NCBI RefSeq assembly: GCF_001721645.1
Contig: NZ_CP017141.1
Span: 1,550,001-1,614,000 of the forward strand
Source of the DNA: Pedobacter steynii
GTDB taxonomy: Bacteria; Bacteroidota; Bacteroidia; Sphingobacteriales; Sphingobacteriaceae
Direction of reading: 5' to 3'
DNA: 64,000 nt
Below the pieces are notes generated by a model, which had not been told where the DNA came from, searched no databases, and saw only the letters and a program-made list of their open reading frames with translations. The translations under genes and the position numbers were made by a program. How positions within the stretch are numbered: position 1 is the first letter of the stretch; every line of letters begins with the position of its first letter. Shown here in pieces: positions 7,455 to 16,256 of this stretch.

Positions 7455-7959
7455 AGTAGAAGAAACACAACCTGTACAGTTCTCATCAGCTTTAATTGAA
7501 AAGTTTGAAGAGATCGTTAAGAGATATCCGGAAGGAAAGCAAAAATCTGCTTTATTGCCTATTTTGCATGAAGTACAGGCAGAGCTGGGCTGGTTAAGTC
7601 CGAATGCCATGGATAAAGTTGCTGAATATCTGCATATCGAACCTATTGAAGTATACGAAGTGGCTTCATTTTACAGCATGTACTTTTTGAAACCACAGGG
7701 TAAATATGTGCTGGAAGTTTGCAGGACAGGACCTTGTTGTCTGGTAGGAGCCGAGAAATTGATGGATCACCTGGAAAAAAGCCTTGGTGTGAAAGAGAAT
7801 GAGGTGACGGCAGATGGCTTATTTAGCTGGAGAGGCGTGGAGTGTTTGGCAGCATGTGGTTATGGCCCGGTTTTACAGATAGGTCCTGAATATACCTTCT
7901 ATGAAAACCTGAATGAACAAAAGGTAGACGATTTGATACAAGACTTACGCAAAAAATAA
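7447..7959 (+). CDS. nuoE: NADH-quinone oxidoreductase subunit E
   Basis: A 170-residue thioredoxin-fold subunit (24 kDa family) of the NADH-oxidising module of complex I, carrying the [2Fe-2S] cluster N1a. The four ligands are C92 and C97 (VCRTGPCC) and C133 and C137 (ECLAACGYGPV). The N-terminal helical bundle (about 12-80) is normal. It overlaps nuoD by eight bases and nuoF by one, so translation is probably coupled. The presence of NuoE, F and G shows that this complex takes electrons from NADH, unlike the reduced complexes of anaerobic Bacteroides. Confidence 0.96.
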   Translation: MLKVEETQPVQFSSALIEKFEEIVKRYPEGKQKSALLPILHEVQAELGWLSPNAMDKVAEYLHIEPIEVYEVASFYSMYFLKPQGKYVLEVCRTGPCCLVGAEKLMDHLEKSLGVKENEVTADGLFSWRGVECLAACGYGPVLQIGPEYTFYENLNEQKVDDLIQDLRKK

Positions 7960-9323
7960 TGGCTCGTAAACTATTATTAGAACATATAAACGTACCAGGC
8001 ATCCATACATTTGATGTCTATCGCCAGAAAGGCGGGTATCGCGCTGTGGAAAAAGCTTTGAAAACTTTAACCCCTGATGAAGTGGTGGAAGAGGTGAAAA
8101 AGTCTGGATTACGCGGTCGCGGGGGTGCAGGATTTCCTACGGGAATGAAATGGAGCTTTTTGGCTAAACCTGAGGGAGTAGCACGTTACCTGGTATGTAA
8201 TGCCGATGAATCGGAGCCGGGAACATTTAAAGACCGTTATCTGATGACCCATATCCCACATGCACTGATTGAAGGAATGATTGTATCCAGCTTTGCTTTG
8301 GGTGCAAAAACTTCTTACATCTATGTACGCGGTGAGATGATGCCTCAGATCCGTATTCTGGAGAAAGCAATCGCTGAGGCCAGAAATGCAGGATTTTTAG
8401 GTAAAAATATTTTAGGTACAGGTTATGACCTGGAATTATACGTTCAACCAGGTGGTGGTGCTTATATCTGCGGTGAGGAAACTGCATTGTTGGAATCATT
8501 GGAAGGTAAACGTGGAAACCCAAGGATCAAACCTCCATTTCCTGCTATTGCAGGATTGTATGGCTGCCCAACGGTGGTAAACAATGTGGAATCTATTGCT
8601 GCTACTGTTCCGATCATCAATGATGGTGGTGAGGAGTATGCAAAAATTGGTATTGGCCGCAGCACGGGAACTAAACTGATTTCCGCTTCAGGAAACCTGG
8701 TAAGACCAGGGGTTTATGAGATTGAACTGGGCTTGCCGGTAGAAGAATTTATTTATTCTGATGAATGGTGTGGCGGTATTGCGAATGGCAAAAGACTAAA
8801 GGCAACTGTTGCCGGTGGATCTTCTGTTCCTGTACTTCCTGCTAATTTAACGTTGAAACTTGCCAATGGGGATCCCCGTTTGATGAGCTATGAATCTTTA
8901 TCTGAAGGTGGTTTTGCAACTGGAACGATGATGGGCTCGGGTGGTTTCATCGCTTTCGATGAAGATCAGTGTATCGTTAGAAATACCTGGAACTTCTCCC
9001 GCTTTTATCACCATGAAAGTTGCGGACAATGTTCGCCTTGCCGTGAGGGTACGGGATGGATGGAGAAAGTCCTTCACCGCCTGGAATACGGTCATGGTAA
9101 AATGAGCGATATCGACTTATTGGTGGACGTTTCCAAAAAGATTGAAGGAAATACCATTTGTCCTTTAGGTGATGCCGCAGCATGGCCGGTAGCAAGTGCC
9201 ATCAGACATTTCAGAGATGAGTTTGAATGGCATGTAAAAGAGCCGGTAAAGAGCTTAGATACGAATTATGGATTGGCAAATTATGCTGAACCAATAGCTA
9301 AAGCAGTTAGTACAGAAAATTAA
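7959..9323 (+). CDS. nuoF: NADH-quinone oxidoreductase subunit F
   Basis: A 454-residue flavoprotein (51 kDa family) that binds NADH and FMN and starts electron transfer in complex I. The glycine-rich nucleotide loop is GLRGRGGAGFPTGMKWSF at about residues 50-67. The N3 [4Fe-4S] ligands are in ESCGQCSPCREGTGW, with the fourth Cys in NTICPLGDAAAWP. Length is normal. It overlaps nuoE by one base. The gap of 70 bases to nuoG is the first long one since nuoB, and I see no terminator in it. Confidence 0.97.
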   Translation: MARKLLLEHINVPGIHTFDVYRQKGGYRAVEKALKTLTPDEVVEEVKKSGLRGRGGAGFPTGMKWSFLAKPEGVARYLVCNADESEPGTFKDRYLMTHIPHALIEGMIVSSFALGAKTSYIYVRGEMMPQIRILEKAIAEARNAGFLGKNILGTGYDLELYVQPGGGAYICGEETALLESLEGKRGNPRIKPPFPAIAGLYGCPTVVNNVESIAATVPIINDGGEEYAKIGIGRSTGTKLISASGNLVRPGVYEIELGLPVEEFIYSDEWCGGIANGKRLKATVAGGSSVPVLPANLTLKLANGDPRLMSYESLSEGGFATGTMMGSGGFIAFDEDQCIVRNTWNFSRFYHHESCGQCSPCREGTGWMEKVLHRLEYGHGKMSDIDLLVDVSKKIEGNTICPLGDAAAWPVASAIRHFRDEFEWHVKEPVKSLDTNYGLANYAEPIAKAVSTEN

Positions 9324-9393
9324 CGATCAGACTGAAGTTTCAGAAGCTGTAAGGCCTGAAATGCTGAAGAATGATAAAAGAATATCTTTAACA

Positions 9394-10398
9394 ATGAGTG
9401 ATACAGTTAAGGTAACCATAGACGGAATAACAGTAGAAGTTGCACCAGGAACCACCATTCTGAATGCTGCAAGACAGATCGGCGGAGATATTGTTCCTCC
9501 TGCGATGTGTTATTATTCCAAATTAGAAGGCAGTGGTGGTAAATGCAGAACCTGCATCGTTAAGGTGAGCAAGGGTTCTGAGAAAGATCCTCGTCCGATG
9601 CCTAAATTAGTTGCTTCATGCCGTACCACTGTAATGGATGGAATGGAAGTGCAGAATATTACCTCTCCGGAAGTAATTGAAGCAAGAAGCGGGGTAGTGG
9701 AGATGTTGTTGATCAACCATCCGCTGGATTGTCCGGTTTGTGATCAGGCTGGGGAATGCGACCTTCAGAACTTAGGTTATGAGCATGGTTTGCAGAAAAC
9801 AAGATATGAGTTTGAGCGCCGTACTTTTGAACGCATAGATATCGGTGATAAAATCCAGTTGCACATGAACAGGTGTATTCTGTGTTACCGCTGCGTATTT
9901 ACAGCGGATCAGATTACCAATAAGCGCGTTCATGGTATCCTGAACCGTGGAGATCATTCGGAAATCTCTACTTATATCCAAACGGCTGTCGACAATGATT
10001 TCTCTGGAAACGTGATCGATGTTTGTCCGGTTGGTGCATTAACAGATAAAACTTTCAGGTTTAAAAACAGGGTTTGGTTTACTAAGCCTATAGATGCGCA
10101 CAGAGATTGCCCTACCTGTAGCGGTAAAGTAACGTTATGGTACAAAGGAGAGGATGTATTGCGTGTAACTGCGCGTAAAGACATCTATGGTGAGGTGGAA
10201 GAGTTCATCTGTAATACTTGTCGTTTTGATAAGAAAAAGACAGCAGACTGGACTATCGAGCATCCTACGCAAATCAGCGATACTTCCGTAATTGCTTCTA
10301 ACCACTATGATACTTTAAAACCTTTGCCGGTAATTCAGGATAATGCCAGATTACAGGAAGCAAACAGGATCGAACTAGAAAAAACCACTAAATTCTAA
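9394..10398 (+). CDS. nuoG: NADH-quinone oxidoreductase subunit G, short form
   Basis: A 334-residue iron-sulfur subunit (75 kDa family) of complex I. The N-terminus has the ferredoxin-like [2Fe-2S] domain (MCYYSKLEGSGGKCRTCIV), then HPLDCPVCDQAGECDLQ, the ligands MNRCILCYRCVF with DVCPVGAL, and a further Cys set (DCPTCSG, ICNTCRF). The large C-terminal molybdopterin-oxidoreductase-like domain of classical NuoG (about 700-900 residues) is absent. Short NuoG occurs in other Bacteroidota, so this is probably lineage-normal and not a break. Start chosen at MSDTVKVTIDG; an ATG at 9361 would add 11 residues. One-base overlap with nuoH. Confidence 0.93.
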   Translation: MSDTVKVTIDGITVEVAPGTTILNAARQIGGDIVPPAMCYYSKLEGSGGKCRTCIVKVSKGSEKDPRPMPKLVASCRTTVMDGMEVQNITSPEVIEARSGVVEMLLINHPLDCPVCDQAGECDLQNLGYEHGLQKTRYEFERRTFERIDIGDKIQLHMNRCILCYRCVFTADQITNKRVHGILNRGDHSEISTYIQTAVDNDFSGNVIDVCPVGALTDKTFRFKNRVWFTKPIDAHRDCPTCSGKVTLWYKGEDVLRVTARKDIYGEVEEFICNTCRFDKKKTADWTIEHPTQISDTSVIASNHYDTLKPLPVIQDNARLQEANRIELEKTTKF

Positions 10399-11435
10399 TG
10401 GATATAGCTTTTGTAATAGAGAAATTTGTACTGGTAGCGATTATTTTCGGTATAAGTTTATTGATAGCCATGTATTCTACTTATGCAGAAAGAAAAGTGG
10501 CGGCATTTTTACAGGACAGATTAGGACCGGACAGAGCGGGTCCCTTCGGGATTCTTCAGCCATTGGCGGATGGGGTAAAAATGTTCATGAAGGAAGAGAT
10601 TATTCCATCGAATGCAAGTAAATGGTTGTTTATGGTTGGACCTGGTCTGGCGATGTTAACTGCTTGTATTGGTACCGCAGTGATTCCATGGGGAAGTCCG
10701 ATTACCGTTGGTGACCGCATCATTCCTTTGCAGGTAACAGACATTAACGTAGGTATTCTGTACATATTCGGGGTTGTTTCTCTGGGTGTTTATGGAGTAA
10801 TGATCGGAGGATGGGCTTCCAACAATAAATACTCGTTATTAAGTGCGATCCGTGCGGCATCTCAGAATATCAGTTACGAGATTGCAATGGGTTTATCTAT
10901 CATTGCCTTATTGCTGGTAACCAATTCTATGAGTATCGGCGAGATTGTAGCCAATCAGCATGGCTGGAGATGGAATGTATTGTATCAGCCTGTAGGGTTT
11001 TTACTGTTTATGGTTTGTGCTTTTGCAGAAACCAACAGGGCGCCATTCGATTTACCGGAGTGTGAAACCGAGCTGATCGGTGGTTACCATACGGAATATT
11101 CGTCTATGAAACTTGGTTTCTATCTGTTTGCAGAATACATCAATATGTTTGTTTCGGCTGCAGTAATGGCAAGTTTATATTTCGGAGGGTATAACTATCC
11201 GGGAATGGACTGGGTATTGACACAAACAGGCCCGGTAATTGGACCGTTAATCGGAACCGGAGTTTTCTTTTTAAAGATCTTTGCTTTTATCTTTTTCTTC
11301 ATGTGGGTACGCTGGACGATTCCTCGTTTCCGCTATGATCAATTGATGCATTTGGGCTGGAAAATTTTAATTCCTTTGGCCATTGCGAATATTATTGTCA
11401 CAAGTATTGTGATTGCTGTAATTGAAAAATTTTAA
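10398..11435 (+). CDS. nuoH: NADH-quinone oxidoreductase subunit H
   Basis: A 345-residue membrane subunit of complex I that links the quinone chamber to the proton-pumping arm. About eight helices are visible. Signatures include ERKVAAFLQDRLGPDRAGPF followed by GILQPLADGVKMFMKE, and the acidic loop CAFAETNRAPFDLPECETEL, which is part of the quinone access path. It overlaps nuoG by one base. nuoI follows after 34 bases. Confidence 0.97.
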   Translation: MDIAFVIEKFVLVAIIFGISLLIAMYSTYAERKVAAFLQDRLGPDRAGPFGILQPLADGVKMFMKEEIIPSNASKWLFMVGPGLAMLTACIGTAVIPWGSPITVGDRIIPLQVTDINVGILYIFGVVSLGVYGVMIGGWASNNKYSLLSAIRAASQNISYEIAMGLSIIALLLVTNSMSIGEIVANQHGWRWNVLYQPVGFLLFMVCAFAETNRAPFDLPECETELIGGYHTEYSSMKLGFYLFAEYINMFVSAAVMASLYFGGYNYPGMDWVLTQTGPVIGPLIGTGVFFLKIFAFIFFFMWVRWTIPRFRYDQLMHLGWKILIPLAIANIIVTSIVIAVIEKF

Positions 11436-11458
11436 CTGTCCGCATTTAGCGGTATAAT

Positions 11459-11465
11459 AAGGAGG
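11459..11465 (+). promoter_or_regulatory. Strong Shine-Dalgarno site before nuoI
   Basis: AAGGAGG lies four bases before the nuoI ATG. Strong Shine-Dalgarno sequences are uncommon in this phylum, so this site stands out in the operon. It may lift NuoI output or compensate for the 34-base gap that breaks coupling with nuoH. Confidence 0.55.
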
Positions 11466-11469
11466 TTTA

Positions 11470-11970
11470 ATGGAACCATTAACCAGTAAGAAGAAAGTAT
11501 TAGAACAAAAGCCACTTACGTTTGCAGAGCGCATGTACCTGCCTGCGATTACTAAGGGCTTGTCTATTACCATCAGCCACTTTTTTAAGAAAGAGGCGAC
11601 CATCAGATATCCGGAGGTACAAAGAGAATTCTCTACCAATTTCAGGGGAATGCACTCGCTGAAAAGAGATGAAGAAGGAAAAGAACGTTGCACAGCCTGT
11701 GGTCTTTGCGCATTGTCTTGTCCTGCTGAAGCGATTACAATGATTGCGGCGGAACGTAAACCGGAAGAAAAAGACCTTTACCGTGAAGAGAAGTACGCTT
11801 CGGTATATGAAATCAACATGTTGCGTTGTATTTTCTGCGGATTGTGTGAAGAAGCCTGTCCAAAAGAAGCGATCTACCTGGACGGACCGATTGTTCCTTC
11901 AGATTACCTCCGTAAAGATTTTATCTACGGTAAGGATAAATTGGTGGAGCAACCATTGAATAAGAAATAA
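11470..11970 (+). CDS. nuoI: NADH-quinone oxidoreductase subunit I
   Basis: A 166-residue ferredoxin-like subunit of complex I carrying the two [4Fe-4S] clusters N6a and N6b between NuoG and NuoB. The two motifs are CTACGLCALSCPAEAI and CIFCGLCEEACPKEAI, each with the expected CxxCxxCxxxCP spacing. The N-terminal stretch is amphipathic, with GLSITISHFFKKEATIRYPE, and rests on the membrane next to NuoH. Length is normal. It is preceded by an unusually strong ribosome-binding site. Confidence 0.97.
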   Translation: MEPLTSKKKVLEQKPLTFAERMYLPAITKGLSITISHFFKKEATIRYPEVQREFSTNFRGMHSLKRDEEGKERCTACGLCALSCPAEAITMIAAERKPEEKDLYREEKYASVYEINMLRCIFCGLCEEACPKEAIYLDGPIVPSDYLRKDFIYGKDKLVEQPLNKK

Positions 11971-12022
11971 TTAGCATACATAACCTCCGGGTTATTAATA
12001 TAAACAGTTTAAACATAAATAA

Positions 12023-12520
12023 ATGGGTACATCGGTATTCTATTTTGTAGCAACATTAAGCGTCATCTTTTCACTGATGGTTATCTTTTCCAAGAACCCG
12101 GTGCATAGCGTGCTTTACCTGATTGTTACTTTCTTTACATTAACCGTTCATTACATTCTGCTGAACGCACAATTCCTGGCCGTAGTGAATTTCATTGTTT
12201 ACATGGGGGCCATCATGGTGTTGTTCCTCTTTGTGCTGATGCTCCTCAACCTTAATAAAGATAATGAGCCGCTGAAATCCGGCCTGGTCAAGATTGTTGG
12301 GGTAATTGCCGGATGTTGTTTAGTGGTGACGATTATCGGTTCCTTAAAAGCAACAGCAATCTCTGATCCTGTTTTATTAAAGAACCCGAATCTGGGATTG
12401 GTAAAGAATTTAGGTAAGGAGCTATTTGGTCCTTACATGTTGCCTTTTGAACTGTCTTCTATCTTATTGTTAACCGCGATGGTAGGCGCAGTATTATTAA
12501 CTAAAAAAGAAAAAGCGTAG
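12023..12520 (+). CDS. nuoJ: NADH-quinone oxidoreductase subunit J
   Basis: A 165-residue membrane subunit of complex I with five helices. The conserved third helix region NFIVYMGAIMVLFLFVLMLL is clear; its pi-bulge takes part in coupling quinone reduction to proton pumping. Length is typical. nuoK starts on the last base of its stop codon, so the two are coupled. Confidence 0.95.
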   Translation: MGTSVFYFVATLSVIFSLMVIFSKNPVHSVLYLIVTFFTLTVHYILLNAQFLAVVNFIVYMGAIMVLFLFVLMLLNLNKDNEPLKSGLVKIVGVIAGCCLVVTIIGSLKATAISDPVLLKNPNLGLVKNLGKELFGPYMLPFELSSILLLTAMVGAVLLTKKEKA

Positions 12521-12849
12521 TGGATAATTTAACTCAAGGATTACAGGGTGTGCCGCTTAACCATTATATCTGGTTAAGTGCTATTATTTTCACCATCGGT
12601 GTGATTGGTGTATTGACCCGCAGAAATGCCATCGTCATCTTTATGTCGGTAGAATTGATGCTGAATGCAGTGAATTTATTGCTAACCGCGTTTTCGGTAC
12701 ACAGCAATGATCCCTCGGGACAAGTATTTGTGTTTTTTATCATGGTACTTGCCGCCGCAGAAGTTGCAGTAGGACTAAGTATTATTGTGATGGTGTACAG
12801 AAATACACAATCTATAGATATAAATGTGTTGAATCGCCTTAAGTGGTAA
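12520..12849 (+). CDS. nuoK: NADH-quinone oxidoreductase subunit K
   Basis: A 109-residue membrane subunit of complex I with three helices, related to MrpC of Na+/H+ antiporters. The conserved acidic residues of the proton path lie in VELMLNAVNLLL and in AAAEVAVGLSIIVMVYR. The start codon is GTG at 12520, overlapping the TAG of nuoJ by one base. There is no upstream ATG, and the protein begins as expected for NuoK. Confidence 0.96.
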   Translation: MDNLTQGLQGVPLNHYIWLSAIIFTIGVIGVLTRRNAIVIFMSVELMLNAVNLLLTAFSVHSNDPSGQVFVFFIMVLAAAEVAVGLSIIVMVYRNTQSIDINVLNRLKW

Positions 12850-12871
12850 TTAATAAGAATAAAGTAATAAC

Positions 12872-14764
12872 ATGATAAATTTAGTTTGGCTGGTTCCCTT
12901 AATTCCTCTTTTAGGCTTTGTTATCAACGGCCTGGGAAGAAATACGCTTTCTAAAAACCTGATTGGTTTTATCGGAAGCAGCGTCATATTCATTTCCTTT
13001 GCCATCAGTGTAGGTATCTTCTTCGAATTGGGAGCAGATGCGAATAAGTCTCACGAGATCTTCCTGTTCGATTGGATCAGTGCTGGTAAGCTTAATATTC
13101 CACTTTCCTTCCTGGTAGATCCATTGAGCTCGATCATGCTGCTGATCATTACAGGAGTAGGTTTCCTGATTCATATTTACTCTATTGGTTACATGCACAA
13201 CGATGAGGCTTTTGGTAAGTTTTTCAGCTACCTGAACCTGTTTATCTTTTTCATGTTATTGTTGGTATTGGGTTCCAACTATATCGTCATGTTTATCGGA
13301 TGGGAGGGGGTAGGTCTTTGTTCTTACCTGCTGATCGGATTCTGGTATACCAATAGCAGTTATGCTTCTGCTGCGAAGAAAGCCTTTGTCATGAACCGTA
13401 TTGGTGATTTAGGTTTCTTATTAGGCGTGTTCTTCATCTTCACTACTTTTGGTAGTGTGGAGTTCTCTAAAATATTCCCTCAGGCAGCAAATATGCTACC
13501 TGGAAATGGTACGATCGCTTTAATTGCTTTGTTATTATTCATCGGTGCCTGCGGTAAATCGGCGCAATTGCCTTTGTTTACCTGGTTGCCTGATGCGATG
13601 GCCGGACCGACTCCTGTTTCTGCATTGATCCACGCAGCAACGATGGTAACAGCTGGTATCTATATGATTGCAAGATCAAACATTTTGTTTGATTTGGCTC
13701 CGATGGTACAACACATTATTGCCATCGTAGGTCTGGCAACAGCTATTGTTGCCGCAATTATTGCCTTAACACAAACTGATATTAAAAAAGTTCTTGCTTA
13801 CTCTACAGTTTCACAACTGGGGTATATGTTCCTTGGCTTAGGCGTTGGTGCTTATGACGGGGCTTTCTTCCACGTAATTACACATGCTTTCTTTAAAGCG
13901 TTATTATTCTTATGTGCAGGTTCTGTTATTCATGCTTTACACCATGAACAGGATATGAGACATATGGGTGGTTTGCGTAAGAAATTGCCGGTAACGTTCT
14001 TAACCATGCTGATTGGTACCATTGCCATCGCTGGTTTACCTCCATTCTCCGGATTTTTCTCAAAAGATGAGATTCTGGCTCATGTATATACACACGATAA
14101 GGTGATGTGGGCTATTGCAGTCTTCGGGGCCTTCTTAACCGCATTTTATATGTTCAGAATGTTGTTCCTTACTTTTTACGGAAAGTATCGTGGAACGCAC
14201 CATGCTGAAGAGAAAATTCATGAATCACCAAAATCGATGACCATTCCTTTGATTGTCCTTGCGGTACTTTCTGCTATTGGCGGAATGATCGGTATCCCGG
14301 AAGCATTGGGTGGAAATCACTGGTTATCGCATTGGTTGGCTCCGGTCATCAAGCATACTGCGGAGGCCCCTGATCATGCTACGGAATATGCTTTAATGGC
14401 TGTTTCGGTAATCGGGGTGCTGGTTTCTATTGGTTTTGCTTATGTGAAGTATATTAAACAAAATCACATTCCGATTCCTGATGAAGGAAAACGGTCTGCA
14501 CTGGCGAACTTATCTTATAACAAATTCTATTTTGATGAGATATATGATCTGTTAATCAGAAAACCTTTGGATGCACTTTCTACCTTCTTCTACAAAATTA
14601 TTGACAATAAAATTGTGGATGGTATTGTTAACGGTTTAGGCTGGAGCACTTCGGAAGCCAGTAAAGGCTTGCGGTTGGTACAGTCCGGAAACGTTGGTTT
14701 TTATATCTTTATGATGGTGGTAGGAATCATCTCATTGTTATTGTATACTTATTTATCTCTATAA
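12872..14764 (+). CDS. nuoL: NADH-quinone oxidoreductase subunit L
   Basis: A 630-residue antiporter-like subunit at the far end of the complex I membrane arm, one of three proton channels. Signatures include SNYIVMFIGWEGVGLCSYLL (key Glu in WEG), LPDAMAGPTPVSALIHAAT and the discontinuous helix around AFFKALLFLCAGSVIHALHH. The C-terminal extension (about 500-630) forms the long lateral helix that braces NuoM and NuoN. Length is normal. nuoM follows after 21 bases. Confidence 0.97.
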   Translation: MINLVWLVPLIPLLGFVINGLGRNTLSKNLIGFIGSSVIFISFAISVGIFFELGADANKSHEIFLFDWISAGKLNIPLSFLVDPLSSIMLLIITGVGFLIHIYSIGYMHNDEAFGKFFSYLNLFIFFMLLLVLGSNYIVMFIGWEGVGLCSYLLIGFWYTNSSYASAAKKAFVMNRIGDLGFLLGVFFIFTTFGSVEFSKIFPQAANMLPGNGTIALIALLLFIGACGKSAQLPLFTWLPDAMAGPTPVSALIHAATMVTAGIYMIARSNILFDLAPMVQHIIAIVGLATAIVAAIIALTQTDIKKVLAYSTVSQLGYMFLGLGVGAYDGAFFHVITHAFFKALLFLCAGSVIHALHHEQDMRHMGGLRKKLPVTFLTMLIGTIAIAGLPPFSGFFSKDEILAHVYTHDKVMWAIAVFGAFLTAFYMFRMLFLTFYGKYRGTHHAEEKIHESPKSMTIPLIVLAVLSAIGGMIGIPEALGGNHWLSHWLAPVIKHTAEAPDHATEYALMAVSVIGVLVSIGFAYVKYIKQNHIPIPDEGKRSALANLSYNKFYFDEIYDLLIRKPLDALSTFFYKIIDNKIVDGIVNGLGWSTSEASKGLRLVQSGNVGFYIFMMVVGIISLLLYTYLSL

Positions 14765-14785
14765 AAGATCGTTCAACAAAACATA

Positions 14786-16252
14786 ATGGAACAACTTTTA
14801 CTACTTCTTATATTTCTACCATTGGTTGGCGCCGTGGTTACTGCATTCACAGGAACTGCAGCAAAACATGTTGCTCTGGTTTCAGCAATCCTTTCTTTGG
14901 CATTGACTTTAATCACGGTATGTAATTTCACTCCGGATGCCAGTACGCAGTTTGCGGTGAATTATCCATGGATCCAGGATTTGGGAATCAATTTCCATGC
15001 AGGAATTGATGGCATCAGTATGATCACGGTTTTATTGACCAATGTACTGGTTCCGATCATCATCCTTTCTGCTTATCAGCATGAGTATAAAAAAGCCAGT
15101 GCATTCTTCGCATTGATTTTATTTATGCAGTTTGGCTTGTTACTGGTATTTACCGCAATGGATGCTTTCTTATTTTATATCGGATGGGAAGCTGCATTGA
15201 TTCCGATTTATTTTATCTGTGCCATCTGGGGAGGTAAAGACAGGATTAAAGTAAACATGAAGTTCTTTGTTTATACGATAGCAGGATCTTTATTCATGCT
15301 GTTGGGTATCATCTATCTGTACTTGCAGAATCCTGCCAACAATTTTGACATTCAGGCTTTTTATAATTTGAACCTTGATGCTGTTCAGCAGAGCTGGATC
15401 TTCTGGGCGTTTTTCATTGCTTTTGCAATTAAGATGCCTGTTTTTCCGTTCCACACCTGGCAGCCGGATACTTATACACAGGCACCAACACCGGGAACGA
15501 TGTTGCTATCTGGAATTATGCTGAAAATGGGTATTTATGGCGTCATCAGATGGCTGTTGCCTGTTGCTCCGGAAGGCGTTCAGCAGTGGGGAAATGTAGC
15601 GATGGTGTTATCGCTGATCGGAGTAGTTTATGCTTCTTTGATTGCTTTTACCCAAAAAGATGCTAAAAGATTGGTTGCTTACTCCTCAATTGCTCACGTT
15701 GGCTTGATCTCAGCGGGTATTTTTGCTTTAAATACGCAGGGTATGCAGGGTGCTATGGTGCAGATGCTGAGCCACGGTATCAATGTGGTTGGTTTATTCT
15801 TCGTGCTGGATATCATTGCCAGCCGGATGAAAACAAATAAAATTGCGGAGCTTGGCGGAATAGCTAAACAGGCACCACAACTGGCAATTGTATTTCTGAT
15901 CATTGTATTGGGAACAGTAGCGCTTCCGGGAACCAATGGCTTTATCGGAGAGTTTCTATTGTTGATCGGAGTATATCAGTACAAAGTATGGGCAGGTGTT
16001 TTCGCCGGATTGTCGATCATCTTTGGAGCAGTTTATATGTTCAGAATGTATCAGAACATAATGCTTGGAAAAACCAACGACCTTACCATAGGCTTTACAG
16101 ATATTAAAGGATCTGAGAAAGTGGTATTGTATGTCATCTGTGCCTTGATCATCGTTTTGGGAGTATATCCTAAACCAATTCTGCATTTGTCAGAAGCCTC
16201 GGTACAACAATTAATAGAACAGGTAACACAAAAATTAACATCGGTAAACTAA
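14786..16252 (+). CDS. nuoM: NADH-quinone oxidoreductase subunit M
   Basis: A 488-residue antiporter-like proton-channel subunit of complex I. Key features are FLFYIGWEAALIPIYFICAI (with the conserved Glu), the helix with PVFPFHTWQPDTYTQAPTPG, and KRLVAYSSIAHVGLISAGIF. About 14 helices are evident from hydrophobicity. It lies between nuoL and nuoN, with only four bases to nuoN. Confidence 0.97.
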   Translation: MEQLLLLLIFLPLVGAVVTAFTGTAAKHVALVSAILSLALTLITVCNFTPDASTQFAVNYPWIQDLGINFHAGIDGISMITVLLTNVLVPIIILSAYQHEYKKASAFFALILFMQFGLLLVFTAMDAFLFYIGWEAALIPIYFICAIWGGKDRIKVNMKFFVYTIAGSLFMLLGIIYLYLQNPANNFDIQAFYNLNLDAVQQSWIFWAFFIAFAIKMPVFPFHTWQPDTYTQAPTPGTMLLSGIMLKMGIYGVIRWLLPVAPEGVQQWGNVAMVLSLIGVVYASLIAFTQKDAKRLVAYSSIAHVGLISAGIFALNTQGMQGAMVQMLSHGINVVGLFFVLDIIASRMKTNKIAELGGIAKQAPQLAIVFLIIVLGTVALPGTNGFIGEFLLLIGVYQYKVWAGVFAGLSIIFGAVYMFRMYQNIMLGKTNDLTIGFTDIKGSEKVVLYVICALIIVLGVYPKPILHLSEASVQQLIEQVTQKLTSVN

Positions 16253-16256
16253 GCAA

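Noticed and set aside
9383..9390. TATCTTTA before nuoG as an internal promoter
   Set aside because: It departs from the TAnnTTTG consensus at the last base, has no spaced TTG, and lies only three bases from the chosen start.
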